Positions 35,043 through 50,944 are shown, numbered from the stretch's first letter. The stretch: 64,000 nucleotides of DNA from Agelaius tricolor (GCA_023055355.1 JALJCS010000001.1:106966881-107030880), one strand, 5' to 3'. Notes: generated by a model not told the origin, from the letters alone. A program made the numbers and translations.

Positions 35043-38000
35043 ATTGGGGAAAAAATAAAATTAACTGCGCCAGCCTCTGGAACACTGAGTTTTTTTATCA
35101 AGTGTACCTTGTCATGCAGATTGCATAACAAGAATTTTTCTCTCTCTTTGTTGACTTTTTAAGCTTTTTTTATTAATTAATATATTTGTGTACCTATACC
35201 AAGAAATCCTTTATGACAATGTTCTAGAAAACCTACTTGCTGAACTAAATTTCTTCTCCTTTATGTGAGAACTGAGAAATTTTAATTTTTGAATTCTAGC
35301 CTTTAAATGAAGTTTCAATAAATGAGGTAATATAAAGAAGACACAGCAGTTATATCTTAATTTATTACACTCATAAGCAAATTATGAAGAACTATTTTTT
35401 TACTTAGTCAATCCTGCTAAATGTTATAATGATGAAATTGTACAGTCATCTTAATTGGACAGCAGTAACTGGAAATTTTGTGAGCAAGACTTGTCCATGT
35501 TATTTCAAATATGCTCAGATGCTTCTAAGTAAGCTTTAAATTGGTTAAATAGTTTATTGTGCTGTTATTGCTTAAATAGTTCATGTATGCCATTTATATC
35601 AGCATAAATCTATAATTAGTAACAGTATTGGAGTAATTAAGTAATTTTCTGTGGCTAGCACACAGAGCTGATGATTCATCTAATTTCTATATAAAAACTG
35701 CAAAAAACCTGGAATTGTAATTCCTTCTCATAGTCATCATCTGGATTGTGTAATTATTTTGAGAAGTCATGATTTAGATCACCATCAGAGCTATAAAATC
35801 TAAATGTTTTGGATGAGGATATGTGGCTTAAAGAAGGACATGTATAGCAATGAGTTAAGCAACAATCTCTCACTTTGCATTTTGACACTTGCAAGAATGC
35901 TTTGATCTCTCTGACTCCTCCAGAAGAAATTTAATGTTAGTTATGAAATTTATAGTTTGTGAATAAGCAACCCAGTATGGATCCTCATCCTAAACCCTCA
36001 AGGTTTGCTTGAACCACTTCTTCCAATGCTTCCAGTCTCCAGAAGAGACAAGACTTACAGGAGGTCAATGAGTCTACACACAAGCACAACATCTACATAA
36101 TAACCGCTATTATAATACTGTTAGAGATCACAGTAAGAGAAAACTTTTCTTTTAAACTTCTTAACATATAAATCCTCCTTACATTTTATGGGTAGAAATC
36201 CCCAGTTCTCTAAATCCTTGCTGTATTGGTGGCAGACCAATCTGAAATCCCAGGTACTACTTGCTGTGCATCAAAACTATGAAGAAACCACTGCCAGCAA
36301 AATAACTGGAACGACTTTACTGAGGCTGGTTGAAAAAATCATAACCAACTGCTTTAGCAGTCCAGCAGAAAATAGAGTACTACCCATTGGCTAAATCTCT
36401 ATATGCATGTTTAAGAAGAAAATATATTCACTTGAAGAGAGGAAAATTCTGGATTCCTATGTGAAAAAACTGAGTTCTTTTCCTGCACCTCTCATGATGT
36501 AGGATTTTAGGAAAGCAGTAGGTTTGGTGACTCAAGGAAAGCACCTTGTAATATGCATTTTTTGTCCAGCTGCTTCACCAGTATGTTTTATGTTAATTCT
36601 TTTTCCTTTGTAGATTACCCTAATTAGATTTTTTTTTCTGTTAATGAAGAGTATAGAAGTATCCTAGTGATGCTGTCTAGAATTGAAGATGGCCTTGAAA
36701 CTCCATCCTTTCTGTTGTTTTTTTTTCTCATTATTCTGGAAGACATCACAAGGCTTTACAATTCATTTCTCATTACCCAAGAACCTAGGTGTTTTTAATG
36801 GCTGAACTGAATGGTAACTCTGTTCATCCTCAAGGAATTTTATGTCTCTTACTACCAGCAACTCAATCTCTTCATTCTCACACACACATTATTTAAGCAC
36901 CCATTCTGACTTTACTTTTGTGACTCCCTACATGGGAGTGTTGCATGGAGGTGTTGCATATTTTAAAACACATATTTCCTTTGCATATTGATAGAGCATT
37001 GCTATGCAGTCTTTCACAGAATCTGAGGGTATTTATGGAAAGGTGTTTCAAAAGTCATGTTGAATTTTTCATTTTGTGATTTCTTCTTTGTTTCAGTTAC
37101 TCATTTACATATTTCACTGAGTGTTTGACTGCCCAAACATGTCAGAATCCTAAATATACTTTTGAATCTCAACAGTATCTTGAATCTTAAGATCTTAAGG
37201 GTGTTCACTAAAGCTTTTGGAGAGAATACAGTTCAATAAATAATCTTCACTAGTAAAATCTTCTAAGTTTTTATTGGTGAATAGCTGATGAAATTATGGG
37301 TGTACTCAGTGGCCTTCCATTTTGATTTTTGACTGACTAGAATTGTTCTATTTGATTCATTAGGATTCACAGAGTTCATTGCTAGACATCTGTCTGAATG
37401 CCATTCACTTTTTATCTAAATCATTATTTCTAACTGCCTGTGACAGTTTAATAATTACATTTGCATTCCCTTCATCTTTAGAACAAACTCGGAGAGGCTG
37501 AAAGATGTTATGCCCCACTGTATTGTCATTTCTTTTCAGACACACATAATCTTGTCTTATACACTCATAATTGAGTTTATATGCCCAGTTTCCTGTGACT
37601 TTATTTTTGCACACTCTATGGCCAAGTTAAAATGTTATAAACATACATACTCTGAAAATTGTTTTTGAAAGTATCTCTGCAGTCAAAACAGTGATATTTC
37701 TCATAAAATACTTGTAGTTGTCTTTAGCTAATTGGGTTTAACTGAAAGCAAAGTAGATGTCCTCTATCTAATTTTGTATTTTCAAATGCCTTGGATAAAC
37801 ATTTTCCATAAGTGAGTCAAGATCTGGGGACTGTTTTGTCAAGAGTTCTATGGCATCACAAAAATGAATGCTTCATATCTACTATGGGCAGTGATTTGTT
37901 AATTTCTTTGTACTATATTAACATCCATTAACAAATAATGGATGTAGTCCATGTTTATAAAAATCCATGTGAGGAAAAAATTTTTTTAGTTTTGAAAGAT

Positions 38001-38494
38001 TCTTTACAGTGCAGGGGTTCATCCTTTTTTTAATCAGCCCTTGCTAATTACCAGCATATATATAGTACACGGGAAGAATATTGGATTGCTTTTATGAAGT
38101 AGTTTGCTTTAAATAAGTTGAGTCTCCAGAAAAAGTGTTGTAAATTCAGTTTTTATGAAATTGGATAATTTAATTCTGTTTTGTGTAAAGTTTCTTCCTC
38201 TATATGTAGCAAGGTTAGACTTGGCACTTTGTATATTTATTTAGCAGATTGATAGCAGGGAACATTAAATGTGCCTAAAGAGAAGGGTTCCTCTGTACAT
38301 GAAACTGAATGTTTCTAAAGCTGAAATTATCCTTTTGAGAAAAGTCAGTGCCTCTTATGTTTTTGGAGTTAGGAGACAGAAGGTTTATTTGCTTTAATTG
38401 GGGCTTTATTTATTTCATGTGTTTTACTCTGGCATGTATAGTATATGTGGGGAGAAGGAAACTGTAACTCTCACCATAATGCACAGCAGCAATT

Positions 38495-38534
38495 TTCTCA
38501 TGAGATATGCAAAACCTTATTCTCATGAGATATG
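38495..38534 (+). repeat. 15-bp direct repeat, spacer 10 bp
   Basis: The unit ttctcatgagatatg is found at 38495-38509 and at 38520-38534. Each unit contains the palindrome ctcatgag. Function is not apparent. Confidence 0.85.
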
Positions 38535-38772
38535 TAATCCCCTACCTAAAGAACAGAACCCAAGGATGTACTGGAATGGAAATAGAGTCAAGGATCCAAG
38601 AAGTTACCACAGTGTTTTCAAAAGATTTTATTAATAATTGGTGTGAGTACTAATTTGAAAACGTGCAAGTTAGCTTATTGACTGATTCTTTTTCCATTAG
38701 CACCAGTGTCTGAATTTACAGAGTGCCTGATATATTAGAAAATTAATTCAACCAGCAGCTGAACTGTTGGTG

Positions 38773-38840
38773 GTGTTTTGTTTGCTTGTTTGCTTTGATT
38801 TGGTTTGTTGGTTTGGTTTGTTTAAGTTTTTTTCCCCCCA
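38773..38840 (+). repeat. T/G-rich low-complexity run
   Basis: Degenerate TTTG and TTTGG units (tttgtttgcttgtttgcttt and onward) end in a T run and a C run. It is probably a decayed microsatellite. Confidence 0.65.
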
Positions 38841-41800
38841 AAGCCAAACCAGAAAACTGATGTAGGAGACATTTTATTTATTGAAGTAATTTCATGCATG
38901 CATCCTGCTTGGAACACTTAACTAATGGTCTCCTCATAAAAATAGAGGTTATGGTGAAGGGATGGAAAATTTAATGTTAGGAGTCATGGTTTCTATTTAC
39001 CCTTCTTCTGGAGGACCCAGAAAAACAAAATAACATTGAGCAAAGATGGCTGAAGGATTGAAAAGCACTCTTTATGCTAAATAAGCCAAACATATTAAAA
39101 ATATTATTATATTTTTGAAAAATATGTAGACCCACATGCTATAAATTTCTTTATTTGATCTACATTAAGAGGGAGAGGTAAACCATTGGAAGAAAAGTCA
39201 AGATGATACAATGGTTATTAACCTTGTAGAAAATTCTAGGAACAGATGTTCAGTGAAATTAAATAGCAGGTTATGCAGGGTAGTATTTCAGAGTTCTCTG
39301 TTGGATTATTGGTTTCAGGATTATTTGAAGGAAAGGAAAACTTGGGTAACAAAAGTATTTTATGAATTTTACTCATTTATTTTCTAAAATAGACCTTGTC
39401 CTGTTACATAATGTTAAAAATGCAGATGCAATTCTCAAGTACTTTTAGATATTTGTAACTGAATAGTCAATTTTCAAATTTTTTGGAGTGGTGGAACATG
39501 CCTGTTAGAATCTAAGGGGTTTATTTATTTGTTTGTGTTTTTCTTTCTTTTTTAAATTAAGCATAGGTTTCTGACTTCAGAACCAGAAGTAATTTAGTTT
39601 TTGCAAATTTAGCTAATGCAAATTTTCTAAATCTCTTTTCTCTCAATCATCATTATCCATTATATTCTGAGAAATAAATTGAAGTATATTTTTAAGTACA
39701 GCTAAATCAAAGGGAAAACAAACAGAAAAAGAACACCCCCTAACCAAAATAAACTTAACAGAACTTTATCTATTTGAAAGATAGAGCATTTGTTTATTGG
39801 AGGAAGGACTTCTTAGACTTAGCTAATGGTTAAACATTAGACTTCAAACCAGAAGCATATCTTTAAAAGAAGTAAGGAATTAAAAAGTGAATATTTCTTG
39901 AATTTAAGTGTTCTAAGCGTTAGAAAAATAAGATTGTTCAAGACAAGTTCCTATAGACAGGCATATGGGAATTATTTATCTCTAGATCTTTCTGATTTAG
40001 CTGTTTTCAGTTTACCTTTCTTATGCAAGACTTCCGCCTGTAACTCATTAGAGAGTATTAGTCATTTAAGCACTGAAAGGGCTTGATCAGAAATCAGTCT
40101 GACAAAACAAGTATGATAACTGGTTTTGATACTGAAATAAAATCTGTAGTGTGTCCTTCAAACATTTCTGTTTTATGTATGGAAGTCACTCAGTGTTTAC
40201 TCCAATCATGATGAAATTGCTTTGTGTAAATCCAGTCATGCATTTTCAGGCTTAAGAATAGTGGATGCCTTTTTGTTGTGTTGTTTTGTTTGTTTATTTG
40301 GTTGGTTTTTGTAATTTATTACAGTATTATCAGAAATTTTTTCTTAGGCAACAAAGGTATCCTTCTTACAGGAAAGTTTTTCAACAATATTAAAAATTTT
40401 GAGCACCATGGTTAAAAATCCCACATCAGCTGATGATATAGGTTATTTTATTAGAAAATAGTAAATGTTTAAAATACAAAAAACTATGTCGTTAATAATT
40501 CTTACAGAACATCAGAGAATAGTTTGAATATAAGTAATTTTTTATTAAATAGGGTTGTTCTGGCATATCACTCTCATGATACTGTTTGTTTTGTTTTGTG
40601 TGGCTATTAGACATGTGGTACCCTCACTTGCCATTTAGGATTTTCCTAAACTCTTTACAACAGATAGCCACTAGCTGTGAGAAACACGATGTTATTATTA
40701 GCTTGATGAGCTAATTAATGTAATTTCAGAGGACTAAAAATAGCAAACCACCCAGATCTACTGCCTCTTTCCATTTTGTTGTCTTCTTTCCTCAACTATG
40801 TGGGGCAGGAATGCTGTGTGGAAAACTTCTTATGGGGTGAATAGTGAAGTGGTAGATAGCAAAAGAAGGTTACATAATTTCTTTCCATTCTTCCAGATAT
40901 TCTTGTTCTTTCTTAGGAGAAATGATTTTAGCTTTACACAGAACAGGATGCCAATTTTTTTAACTTATTTTGTTTGTAGAAGTAAAGATATAGTGTTCTG
41001 TACTAGAGAACTATCACCAGGGATATCAAACAGTTTTCAGCTAACAGGTAGTACAGCAATTAGTTCATGTTCTGGAGAAATTTTCTTGGTAGATATTTTG
41101 GAGGGAAAATCAAAAGGCTTATAGTGTAATGAATGTTCAGAGAAGTTCCCTTGGAAGGAATTCCACTGCTTAGAAAATTCTCTGGTTTTGTGGCTGACAT
41201 AATGTAACCAATGAGCCCAGTCCAGAAGAAAAATGGAAGCATGCTGCAGAATTTTTTGCATTGCACTGCTTTGCTGTGCTCACAGAGCGTGGCAAATTTA
41301 ACACCAAGTTGCAAAAATACCTGAAAAAGGCTTCAAATTTGTCATATTTATCCTCCACACACTTCTCTCTCTTATTTTCTCTCTCTTGCTCTCCTCTTCT
41401 AAATGAGCATGCTAGAGGAGAGTCAGTACTTAATCTTGTCAAGATCTGGTCAGTGTGCCCTTCATTTATGGCAACGAAAGGAATTTTCACCTTGCTTCAA
41501 ATGTAACTGTAATGGGATAAGTTACTAGGTAGACACATCCCAGAGGCTCCTCATAACTTTCTGTTCAGCTGCTGCTAGAAGCTCAGCTCTGATTTAAGCT
41601 TAAAGGTCGATGGGGGTTTTTAATGTTCATAACGCCTTCCTCATCATCCTGCCTTCTGTGCTGTACAGTCATTCGTGCCTGAACAAAAGCAAATGTCAAC
41701 AGCAGTAAGAATGATGGTGTTGTGCCTCTATGCACAAATCTATATGACTCCACAGGTGAAAGCAGTGAAGATCTCTGGGTGGTAGGGGAGGCTTGATTGG

Positions 41801-44800
41801 GCTTTCCTGTAACACAGGACAGCTTTCAGAGCATCACTGAGCAGGGTCATGGCATGTTGTTACATAGCCAACACCAAATACTTACTTTAAACAATTTGCA
41901 GCTCAGCAAGAGTATTTAGATAATTTAAATAGTTAAATAGGAGTAAAATTTCTATAAATTATGAAGAAAATGAAATAAAAAATTAGTAAATTTCTTAAGA
42001 AGTTAGGTTCAGCAGTTATTGTTCTTCAGCTATGTAGGCAGGAGAATATTTCAGTTTGCTGCTTACATTATAAAGCAATAGAACTTTGAGGAGGATTTTG
42101 AAAGAGAGGTATTGATTTTTGCCTTGAGGCTATTCTCAGTCTGGAGTCTGAATAAGATTCAACTGGCACTGGTGGAAGAGCTACACAGGTTATCCTATGG
42201 CAGTGACATTAAAATCACTTCAAAGTTTGTCTTTGTATTGGAGAAGAGCAGTGGATATAAGAAACAGAAAAAAAAGAAGAAAATCTGAAAAGTTCAGATT
42301 AGTTTATGTGGAAAGGAATGTAAGTATTTGAAAGTATTGAAACTTGATGGAATGATCTGCAGATATATGGGACAGGAGTATGCATTTACTGCCTTTGCAG
42401 AAACATATAAATTGCCTCTAGGGCCTTTATCTCTGAGACATTGGTATTAGAGCAGCTGAATCTCTCCAGTGTTCTTTAACTCACATGTTTGTTTTGAGAG
42501 TTTCGTCAGAGGGAAGAAAGATTAAATTCAGGTAGGCCATGTGATATTAGTGGCAGCATGTTTTGAGTCCAGTGATAGGGCTGTACACAATACAGAATAA
42601 AGTCACATGAGTGATCCTTGGTAATAAAAAGTTGATGTAATTGACCTTCCTCAAAAAAGAAGAAAGATAAAGGCCTATGCATGGCCTGTTTCTGTTGAAA
42701 AGAACGTTGCTGCATATTACCAGGAACAGTTTGGATCTAGTCTCGATGTTGTTGAAATACTACTTCTAGAATCACAGTTTCTTGGAAAAACATCTAAAAG
42801 AAATACTTTGCTGAGTCAAGACTTGAAATACTTAGTACCCTAACAGAGTTTTATTAAATTGGAGAGCTGGAGGGGTGAATTCCATCTGACTGAGAGCTCT
42901 GTGAAGGAGGCATCTTGGTGGTGGTCATGTGAGGATGTTTCTGACTATCAGAGCTGTCAATCAAAGAAGCACTGGTATTTCGTTAATATTGAGCTGAATA
43001 TATTATAGCTAGCTCATATCCAGGCCTCAGGGTGTTATTTGAAGGTGAGAGAAGTGTTTCTAGATAATGAAAAAAACCCAAACCCAAAACAACTTCAAAT
43101 ATTTATCCATGATCAGGATATGGAGCTGCAATTCAGCACAATCCCTGAAGAAAGTGCTTGTAGTTCAGCTGCAGTTATTATCAAATTTAAAATGTGTCTT
43201 GTGTTTGAGTTCCTTTAACCATGATCTTTCCTGAAGAAAGCCTGTGTGTTCCATTAGCAGCAACAGACATATTTGTACAATTATTAGTACAAATTGTACA
43301 AGCTGAAAATTGTAATGGTGTAATCAGAAAGGAGGAAACATGAACATTGTGGGGGCTGGAGTTCAGGGCTTGCTTTCTGGCACAGAGGGACAGAAAATTC
43401 CATATGATTAAACGGTCCATCATCCCAGTTATCCCACCCACAGTTCTTACCAGGATTTCCTGTTTCTTTAAACCACATCTTTAAACCAAAACTGTGAACA
43501 GGAATGCTCTAACAAATAAATTGTGTGGATGATCACATGCCACTGCTGAAGTCTGAGTCCTTCCCTTCACTTACTGATACTGACATAACCATAGCAGTTC
43601 ATAGAATATATGGACTCCTATTTATTGTAAATTTTTGATGAGAAATTAATTAAGCACTTTAAATGAACAATTATTGATATATTTATATTATGTAGAAATA
43701 TTAAACAAAAATATTATGCTCTCTTTTTATGGAGAGGGTGGAAAACCAAAGAACAACACACCAAAAAAAAAAGGCAACTAACCAAATTCTAAACCAAACC
43801 ATAAAACAACAATTTTCCAGGTCTTAATTTGTGATGACAAAACTTTTGCAATCAGCGTGACATATAAGTGCACAAAATACTCACTATAAATAAATACTCC
43901 AAAATATTCCACATGACCCCAATATATCACAATTCAAGTTTTAGTTTACTGGTTTTATTTAAAGGATGTTCTATTTTGACAATTTTAAGAGCAGAAGGAA
44001 GCATAATGTTGGTCTTGAAAATATTTTATATTATTTTATATTTTATATTACTATTATTTCTTATTCTCTATGTAAAAATCACAATGTGCCTATATTAACA
44101 GATATCCTATTATAAAGTGACCCTAGTGTAATAATTTTTTTAAATTCATGTCATTCTGATGGGTGACATTTAATGTATGGTGAAGAGCAGCACTGAATTG
44201 CTATGCACTCTTAACTAGATATTTCCTTTGCTGTGATGTTAAATGTTAGACAGGAAGGTAGTCACAAATTGCATAGAAAGGCCAGATTTGTTATACAACC
44301 TTTGAATGAAAAGCTTTTTTAAAGCCCATATATTTTGCATTACAAAATATGATTTCACACTTTATTGTGTGCATTTAGAGGGTCCTCTGCAGTATCTATC
44401 ACTTCCCTGCAACTTGTGACAAACTCTTGAATAAACTGAAGAAATCACTAAGTGCTTCACTTTTAAAAGAGGGAATATTTGAATTTCTCAAGTACATTTC
44501 TCTCTTATACCATGTTTTATTCTCTTAAAGAGAAATAATTATCAATTTATTATAATTTTATGTTACTATTATAGAATAAACTGTTTCTTATTAAAAATTT
44601 ACAGTCTTATTCATAGATACCCTATAACCATCTTAAAAATTTTATTTGGACCAAGACAGCAAGATCTTCTGATCAGTAGTGCATATGAATCCTTATTATT
44701 GCAAACATGCCAGTCAGCAATATGAGCAACTTTGCAAGGCCTAGTAGAGAGTTACACCCTGTTGGACTAGATTACATCAAACACTTACAGACTGGGTTTC

Positions 44801-45866
44801 CTAATAAAACATATTTAAAGGCATGGACAAATACAGGATATTATATTATGAAGTTTAAGAATTATAGGCAATCCTTCAGAGGCAATGGTTGGTTTTATTT
44901 AAAAATAATCAAATGTAGAATGAATGCAATGTGTTTGCAGCTCTTGCTCTTTATATAGGATGTTGAGATTTCTTAAGGTAGGAAAACTGTCTAAATATAG
45001 TCTTTGAAGATGTGTCAGCTTGATAAGTATTCATGTAAAGTAGTTTCTGAGAACTCAGCCCACCCTTGCAGTTTAGGAACATTACAAAACCTAGTGAAGT
45101 CCATGACAGTGATAGTACATGATACTTTTAGATTATCACAAACACAAGGAGTAACATTCTCCACATAAAATGAAGAAATCCTTTGTAAAGATATATATAA
45201 TCATTTAGGTTTACATAGATCTGTTATTTCTTATGTAACATATATGATTTCTTCCCTGGAAACATGAAAGCATTTCTTTTCCCCATTGTGTTAGAGCATG
45301 GGCTAAATATCAATGTGTGTTATTTCAAAAAGTTGATCTAAGATATTGCTAACATTCTGCTCATGCATATTGTGCATATTCTTTGAATATTCTTTGAATG
45401 TTAACAGACCAGATTTGCTGATTTTCTTTAACAATAGTGTCTGAGTTCCATACCAGAACTCCAGTTTCTTCAGTTTTAGTAAACCACTTTAGGGATTTAT
45501 TAAAACCTTCTTGAAGGTGTGTTTTGGGGAACATAGAGGAGAATCCATGCTAAAATTGCTTTTCTTTAGATTTAACAGTCTAGGCTCTAGGAGCAGAAAA
45601 ATGAATTTACTTGGAAGGAGTCAAGTTATTTTACATATTAAACTTAGCAGAACTGTATTATTTTTACAATTATTTTAGAGTTGTTTAATAAGCCATTCTT
45701 AATTCAGGAACAATTTAAAGGCAATGAAGATAATAGATACTTCTTGGAACAGATATAAACAATGTGTTATTCAAATATTTAGCATAAATTAAAAGAATTT
45801 AGAATTTGGGAAAAAATATATACATTTTATTTAAAAAAAATTAGAGTGCTATTTCATGGTTTCAGG

Positions 45867-45890
45867 ATGTCAAAGTGTTTACTTTGACAT
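45867..45890. repeat. Perfect 10-bp-stem hairpin
   Basis: The arms atgtcaaagt and actttgacat enclose the loop gttt. It is a small intronic foldback of unknown significance. Confidence 0.75.
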
Positions 45891-47445
45891 TGACATTCAT
45901 AGGCATGGCAATTTTAAATATAATACTCTTCATAACACACAGTAACATTATTTTTTTGTTGCCACATGACAGATTGTTTTACTTCAAATATGTGCAGTTT
46001 TACTAGAATTATAAAAATCCAAGTATTCTTTATTATGGGCTAAAAAAAGTAAATTATGCTATATAAAATAAGTCCTTTTAAAACAGTAAAAGTTTTCAAT
46101 TAGAGAACAGGAACACAAAGGAGAAATGATGGAATTACAGTGAAGAGAGAATTATGTGGAGAAGATAAATTATTCTTTACTATTTGTCCTTTTTCAGATT
46201 ACAGAAAAAGAAAGAATGTTAAATCAAATTGAAAATAACAAATTTAAAACATAAAAGATAATTTAATTACTTTTACTCCTGTAGATTGTTAATTAACCTC
46301 TGAAACTTTTCTTAGGCTAAAATAAAAAAATGAGTGCTTTTCAATAAAACTCTAGTGATTAGACATACAAATGCATCTGAGGTAGTTCTTCATGTGGGAA
46401 GCAAGGGGTGGAGTTTATAAAGAAACTTTCTCAGTAGCATGTCGGTAATTTCAATTTTCATGCTTTTCAACTTTAAATTTTTTTGCATCTTCATATGAAA
46501 TGATAGTACTAGTACTAGTCAGAAACAGAGTATGTTTTTGTAGCAACTTTTCATTATCTCTTTTCAGAGAGCAATAGTGTTGAGGAAAAAAAAATCCCCA
46601 GAGTGGTAAATAGCAGGCATTCTCATTTTCTCATGTTAATATTTGCTAAGGTAACAGTCATACCTATTATGAAAATTTTAGTAAAATAGTAAACCTATCT
46701 TATAGATGGTGCTGTGTAATGTCATTTTATTTTCATGTTCTGTGCATTTCATTAACCTGTTTACACTGTCTGTTGTGAAAATTCTTTGTGCATCAGATAC
46801 ATCCACAGGTCAATGCATAGATCTGGGAAATTTTACTCTAGACTGTAGGTCTATTGCAGCATCCCCAAAGATTGTGGAAAATATTTCCATCAACTTCTGT
46901 AGGTGTTAGTTAAGATCCATTGGAACATATAAACCAGCAAACAACATGGAATGCAATTAAGTAGAAAAGGATATTTCAGTGAGGTGAACACATATAGGAT
47001 GAAATATAGGAGGTATAGGATAAAATGTTCTCCTGAGTTTCTTGAGTTAGTATTTGAAGCAATGGTGAAAAATATGGCCTTGAATTTGGGCCTCTATGAA
47101 TGTTACTGGCATCATGACCATTATGAAACAAAAGCTGCAACTGTCATCTAAGTTGGTTCAGAATATGCACCTGAATATTTATTTTACTATAGTAAGTGAC
47201 AATTAGGTAAGTTTTTCCCTACTTCCCTTTTAATAATTCCTGATTTACGAATTTATGTCTAGTGGTTCAATTAGGTTAAATGATGTGTTGAGACTGAAAG
47301 TTGTTGTTGATTAAAATAGCTATAAATCATGCCAGACAGAGTGGTAAACAGGTAGGCTTTTATTCTTGTGAAAAAGAAATTTTAAGAATCATGTAAATAT
47401 TACTTAATGCTACTTATTTATTAATACTTATATTAATTAATACTT

Positions 47446-47470
47446 AATATTTACTTATTAAGTAAATATT
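47446..47470. repeat. AT-rich palindrome, 12-bp arms
   Basis: The arm aatatttactta at 47446-47457 and its exact complement taagtaaatatt at 47459-47470 are separated by one T. The flanks are also partly self-complementary and built from ctta/taagta units. This is a cruciform-prone site. Confidence 0.8.
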
Positions 47471-50400
47471 ACTTAAGTTGTCGGTTGAAGACAAGAATGT
47501 GGGAAGAAAAAAAAAAGACCAAATTTAATTCTTAATGATCTACAGATAATTTTCAGTTTTGGTAATGGTTATTGTTTGGGGTTTTTTCAGGTGCGTTTAA
47601 TAACTGCTGATGTTTAGGCCGTTCTATCTGTAATAATAAATGACAACTTTTGTATTTAAAGTCAGAGGCTCGAAAAAATTTTGTACACAGATATCTTTAA
47701 AAGTGTCTCTACCTGTTTACTGTGCTGTCATAATTAAAGACCTCACAGACAAATATTATTTCATTTTCATTTATTGCATGTAATTTTGATATCCATTTAT
47801 AAAAAGGCATAAAATGCACATAAATAATTCATGCATATATATAAATAATCATAAAATGTAATGTGAATGTATATGTTTTATAATTATAATGAGTATATTT
47901 TAGTAAATTAAAAATATATTTATCTATATATTATATTTGATTATGTAGACTCAGTAAAAATAGCATATATAAATTTAAAATATTGCTAGGGGCATATGAA
48001 TTTGCTGTGTCTCATGCAGTCTTACATTATATTAAATTATGACATAAAAGCAAATATGTTTAGTTAAATTGTTAGTGACATCCTTTCCCTTGAGAATACT
48101 TCATAAAAACAACATGTGGCTTAGTTGTTTGATGCTTACAATAATCCTGCTTGCATTTTCACCTAATTAACCCAAGAAAATCCATTGGAATATTTAGTTC
48201 TTTGCATTATTTTTAATATATTTTTTCATTTGATTAAAATTCAACCTTTTATTTTCAGGTCAAAAAATCAGTACAATAATTTAACCACTGATTTTTGGTT
48301 TTATTTTAAAGAACAGCAAGAAAAGAGGGTTTGTGGTCAGGTGAAAATTTTTTTGCTGAATTTCCTAATGTATTAATGCTATTTCATTTACAGAAAACAA
48401 TACCGTTCTTTTGCATGAACTTTTTCCTTCTTCATTCTCAAATTTAAAGCCACTCTGCCATCAACAATGTATGTATAAAAAATTACCATATAGCAGCAAA
48501 AAAGAAAATTCAGTCATAATATAAAGCAATTTTAACTCAGATGGATTAATTGTACTGTTATATCCAAATGAGCTAAAGCAAGTTTTGGGTCCATTCTGTC
48601 AGTCCTTAATCAAAGAAAAAGAAGTTTTTCCATAATTATTCTCTGTTTATTGTTTAATGAATGTTTGAGGGTTTTTGTTTTGTTTTGATTTTTTTTTTTT
48701 GGATAAACCAGAATGAATTGCATGTGTATTTCTACAGAGAGAATATAACTTAAAGATTGCATTATTGCATTTGAACTTGGCTGAAAGTGCAGGATGTTGA
48801 ACTCTACATAAGTTTGTTCAGGAAGGTGTGCTCTTAAATAATGTATCCAAATCAAAACAGCAACAATTTGATTTTTGGTCTTTAACTTTCAGAAGCACAA
48901 ATATTTTCCATATGAGAATGAACAAGAAAGAAATATTATACATCTCTTTAGCATTTATCTTTTCCTTACTCTCTGAGTTAATTTTTTGTGGCTAAAATTA
49001 AAATCAAGTTGGATCTCATGAGAAGTGCTTGTGACAATGTAGTGACCTTTATATTTTATCAAGCTGAACATTTTTTTCCTTGTTTGTAGTGAAAAGAAAA
49101 TGCTTTATTTGAAGTCTTACAGTACAGAGTCAAACTGAAAATTTTTAAACAAGTATTTGACAGCATATGCTTTTATAGTTGCCAGCTTCCTCTTACTGGA
49201 TTGTAAAATATGGAAAACTAGTACTGTTTTATGTAGTTAGACAATAATTCCTCAGGCAAATTTGAAAGGACTAGGCAGTATTTCTTGAACAGCTTGATTT
49301 TACTGATGTTATCAGATAAATATAACAGAAAAGAGAAATCTTGCGTTGCCTGTGAATGTGAGGAATTTCATAGCTGAATGAGTGTTTATATATAACAAAA
49401 CAGGATTCTTAAGAGCATGAACTTGACTTCATGACCTGGTTTATATACCTGTGATTTATTTTTTCCATTTACTCAAGAGATCTAGTGATTATGCATTACT
49501 GATATTGATTGTTGCTTGAGTTAATAATAGAACTGATTTTGTCCTGTTTCACTTTCTGTCTGCTTTTTAGAACTGAAAGGGATCATTGCCATTTGTAGTA
49601 GCTTGAGATTAGATCACCCCAGTTGAATAAATGTAACTGGGTCAGAACAAATTACCAAATGTGTTTACCACTTCAGGATGAGTGGCTACATGAACTGCAC
49701 TGTAATTTTATTTTATTTTTTCCATTGTGACCAAAACTAGTAGACATTGTGAGCACAACTACTTGTAAAATGAAGGCAATATGAGTTTGGCATGATAACA
49801 ATGTTATTGCTAATGATTTTTACAACTTCAGAAACTGAATTAAATTGAAAAAAACAATGCCAACAATTCCAATAGTATGAAACCAGAACATTCACAATGG
49901 ATATAGGTGCAATCCCTGGCTCTTCCAAGTTTGTAGTAATTTTATTTGAAATTCTTATTTGCATATAATTGAGCCACCCAAACAGAACCTACAGCAATAT
50001 TTCCTAAGCTCCAGTGCATTCCTGCTGGTGTTTCCTTCTTCTTACAACTGAGCTGCTATTTGTTCTGCAGTCTGTTGGTTTCTGGAGTAACAATCCATTA
50101 CAGAGTCCATCCATCAAGAGTATTCCTGTACTCTAAAATGTGTCAATAGCAAAAACTATACATTGTCAGGCAATACAGTGAGTGTGCTCTGAAAAGTAAC
50201 AAACATACTCACACCCATGCCCCCATTATTCTCTTCCCATTGCAGGAAGGAATGTTGCATTTTCTTTTCCTTTTTTTTTGATTTTTCTTTTTTTGGAACT
50301 CTTCCATTATGCAGACAATATTCTGTTGTCTTTGTTCCATAAGGGATTTTTCAATTCGGTTTAATTATCAAGTTCTTTCAGAAACATTTTTTATATTTTT

Positions 50401-50944
50401 TATGGGTCAGTTTGATAGTAATAGCTGTTAAACATACTTATATACTAAAAAAAATCCATATATAATATTTATATAATATCTACTCCTGTGAAATATACAA
50501 TCAGTAAATGCTCTACTTTTTCTGAGGAAAATGGGTTCATTTACCACGTCTCTCATCCCAAAGGGATTAAAACTGAACCCTAGATTTTATTAGAAATCTC
50601 TTTTAAGGGCAGATCACAGTTTTCTACTGAAACAGCTCTCATTTGCTTTTCATCAGCAAGTGGTGATGATTTTGAATGCCTCATCTTTCTCTATAATCCT
50701 GTGATAATTGCATCCATTTAGTCTACCATGTAAGGCATCCATGCATTTTAATCTTTTGTTTACAGATACCTAGCCCTTCTCATGCTTTTCTGTTGAATGC
50801 TAATGAAGAGTGCAGGTCTTAGCCTATTCAGGATAAATAAGCAGTTAAGTAAGAGCTTTAAAAACTATAGCCTCACTAAACTATGTAATGAATTGATCAA
50901 GTGTCATTTTTACACTGAGAGATTGCTTCCAAATGTTTAATTTC

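Noticed and set aside
47190..47212. attaggtaagt as a second recursive splice site in the last intron
   Set aside because: The upstream sequence lacks a pyrimidine tract and has competing AG dinucleotides just before it, so the acceptor half is poor.
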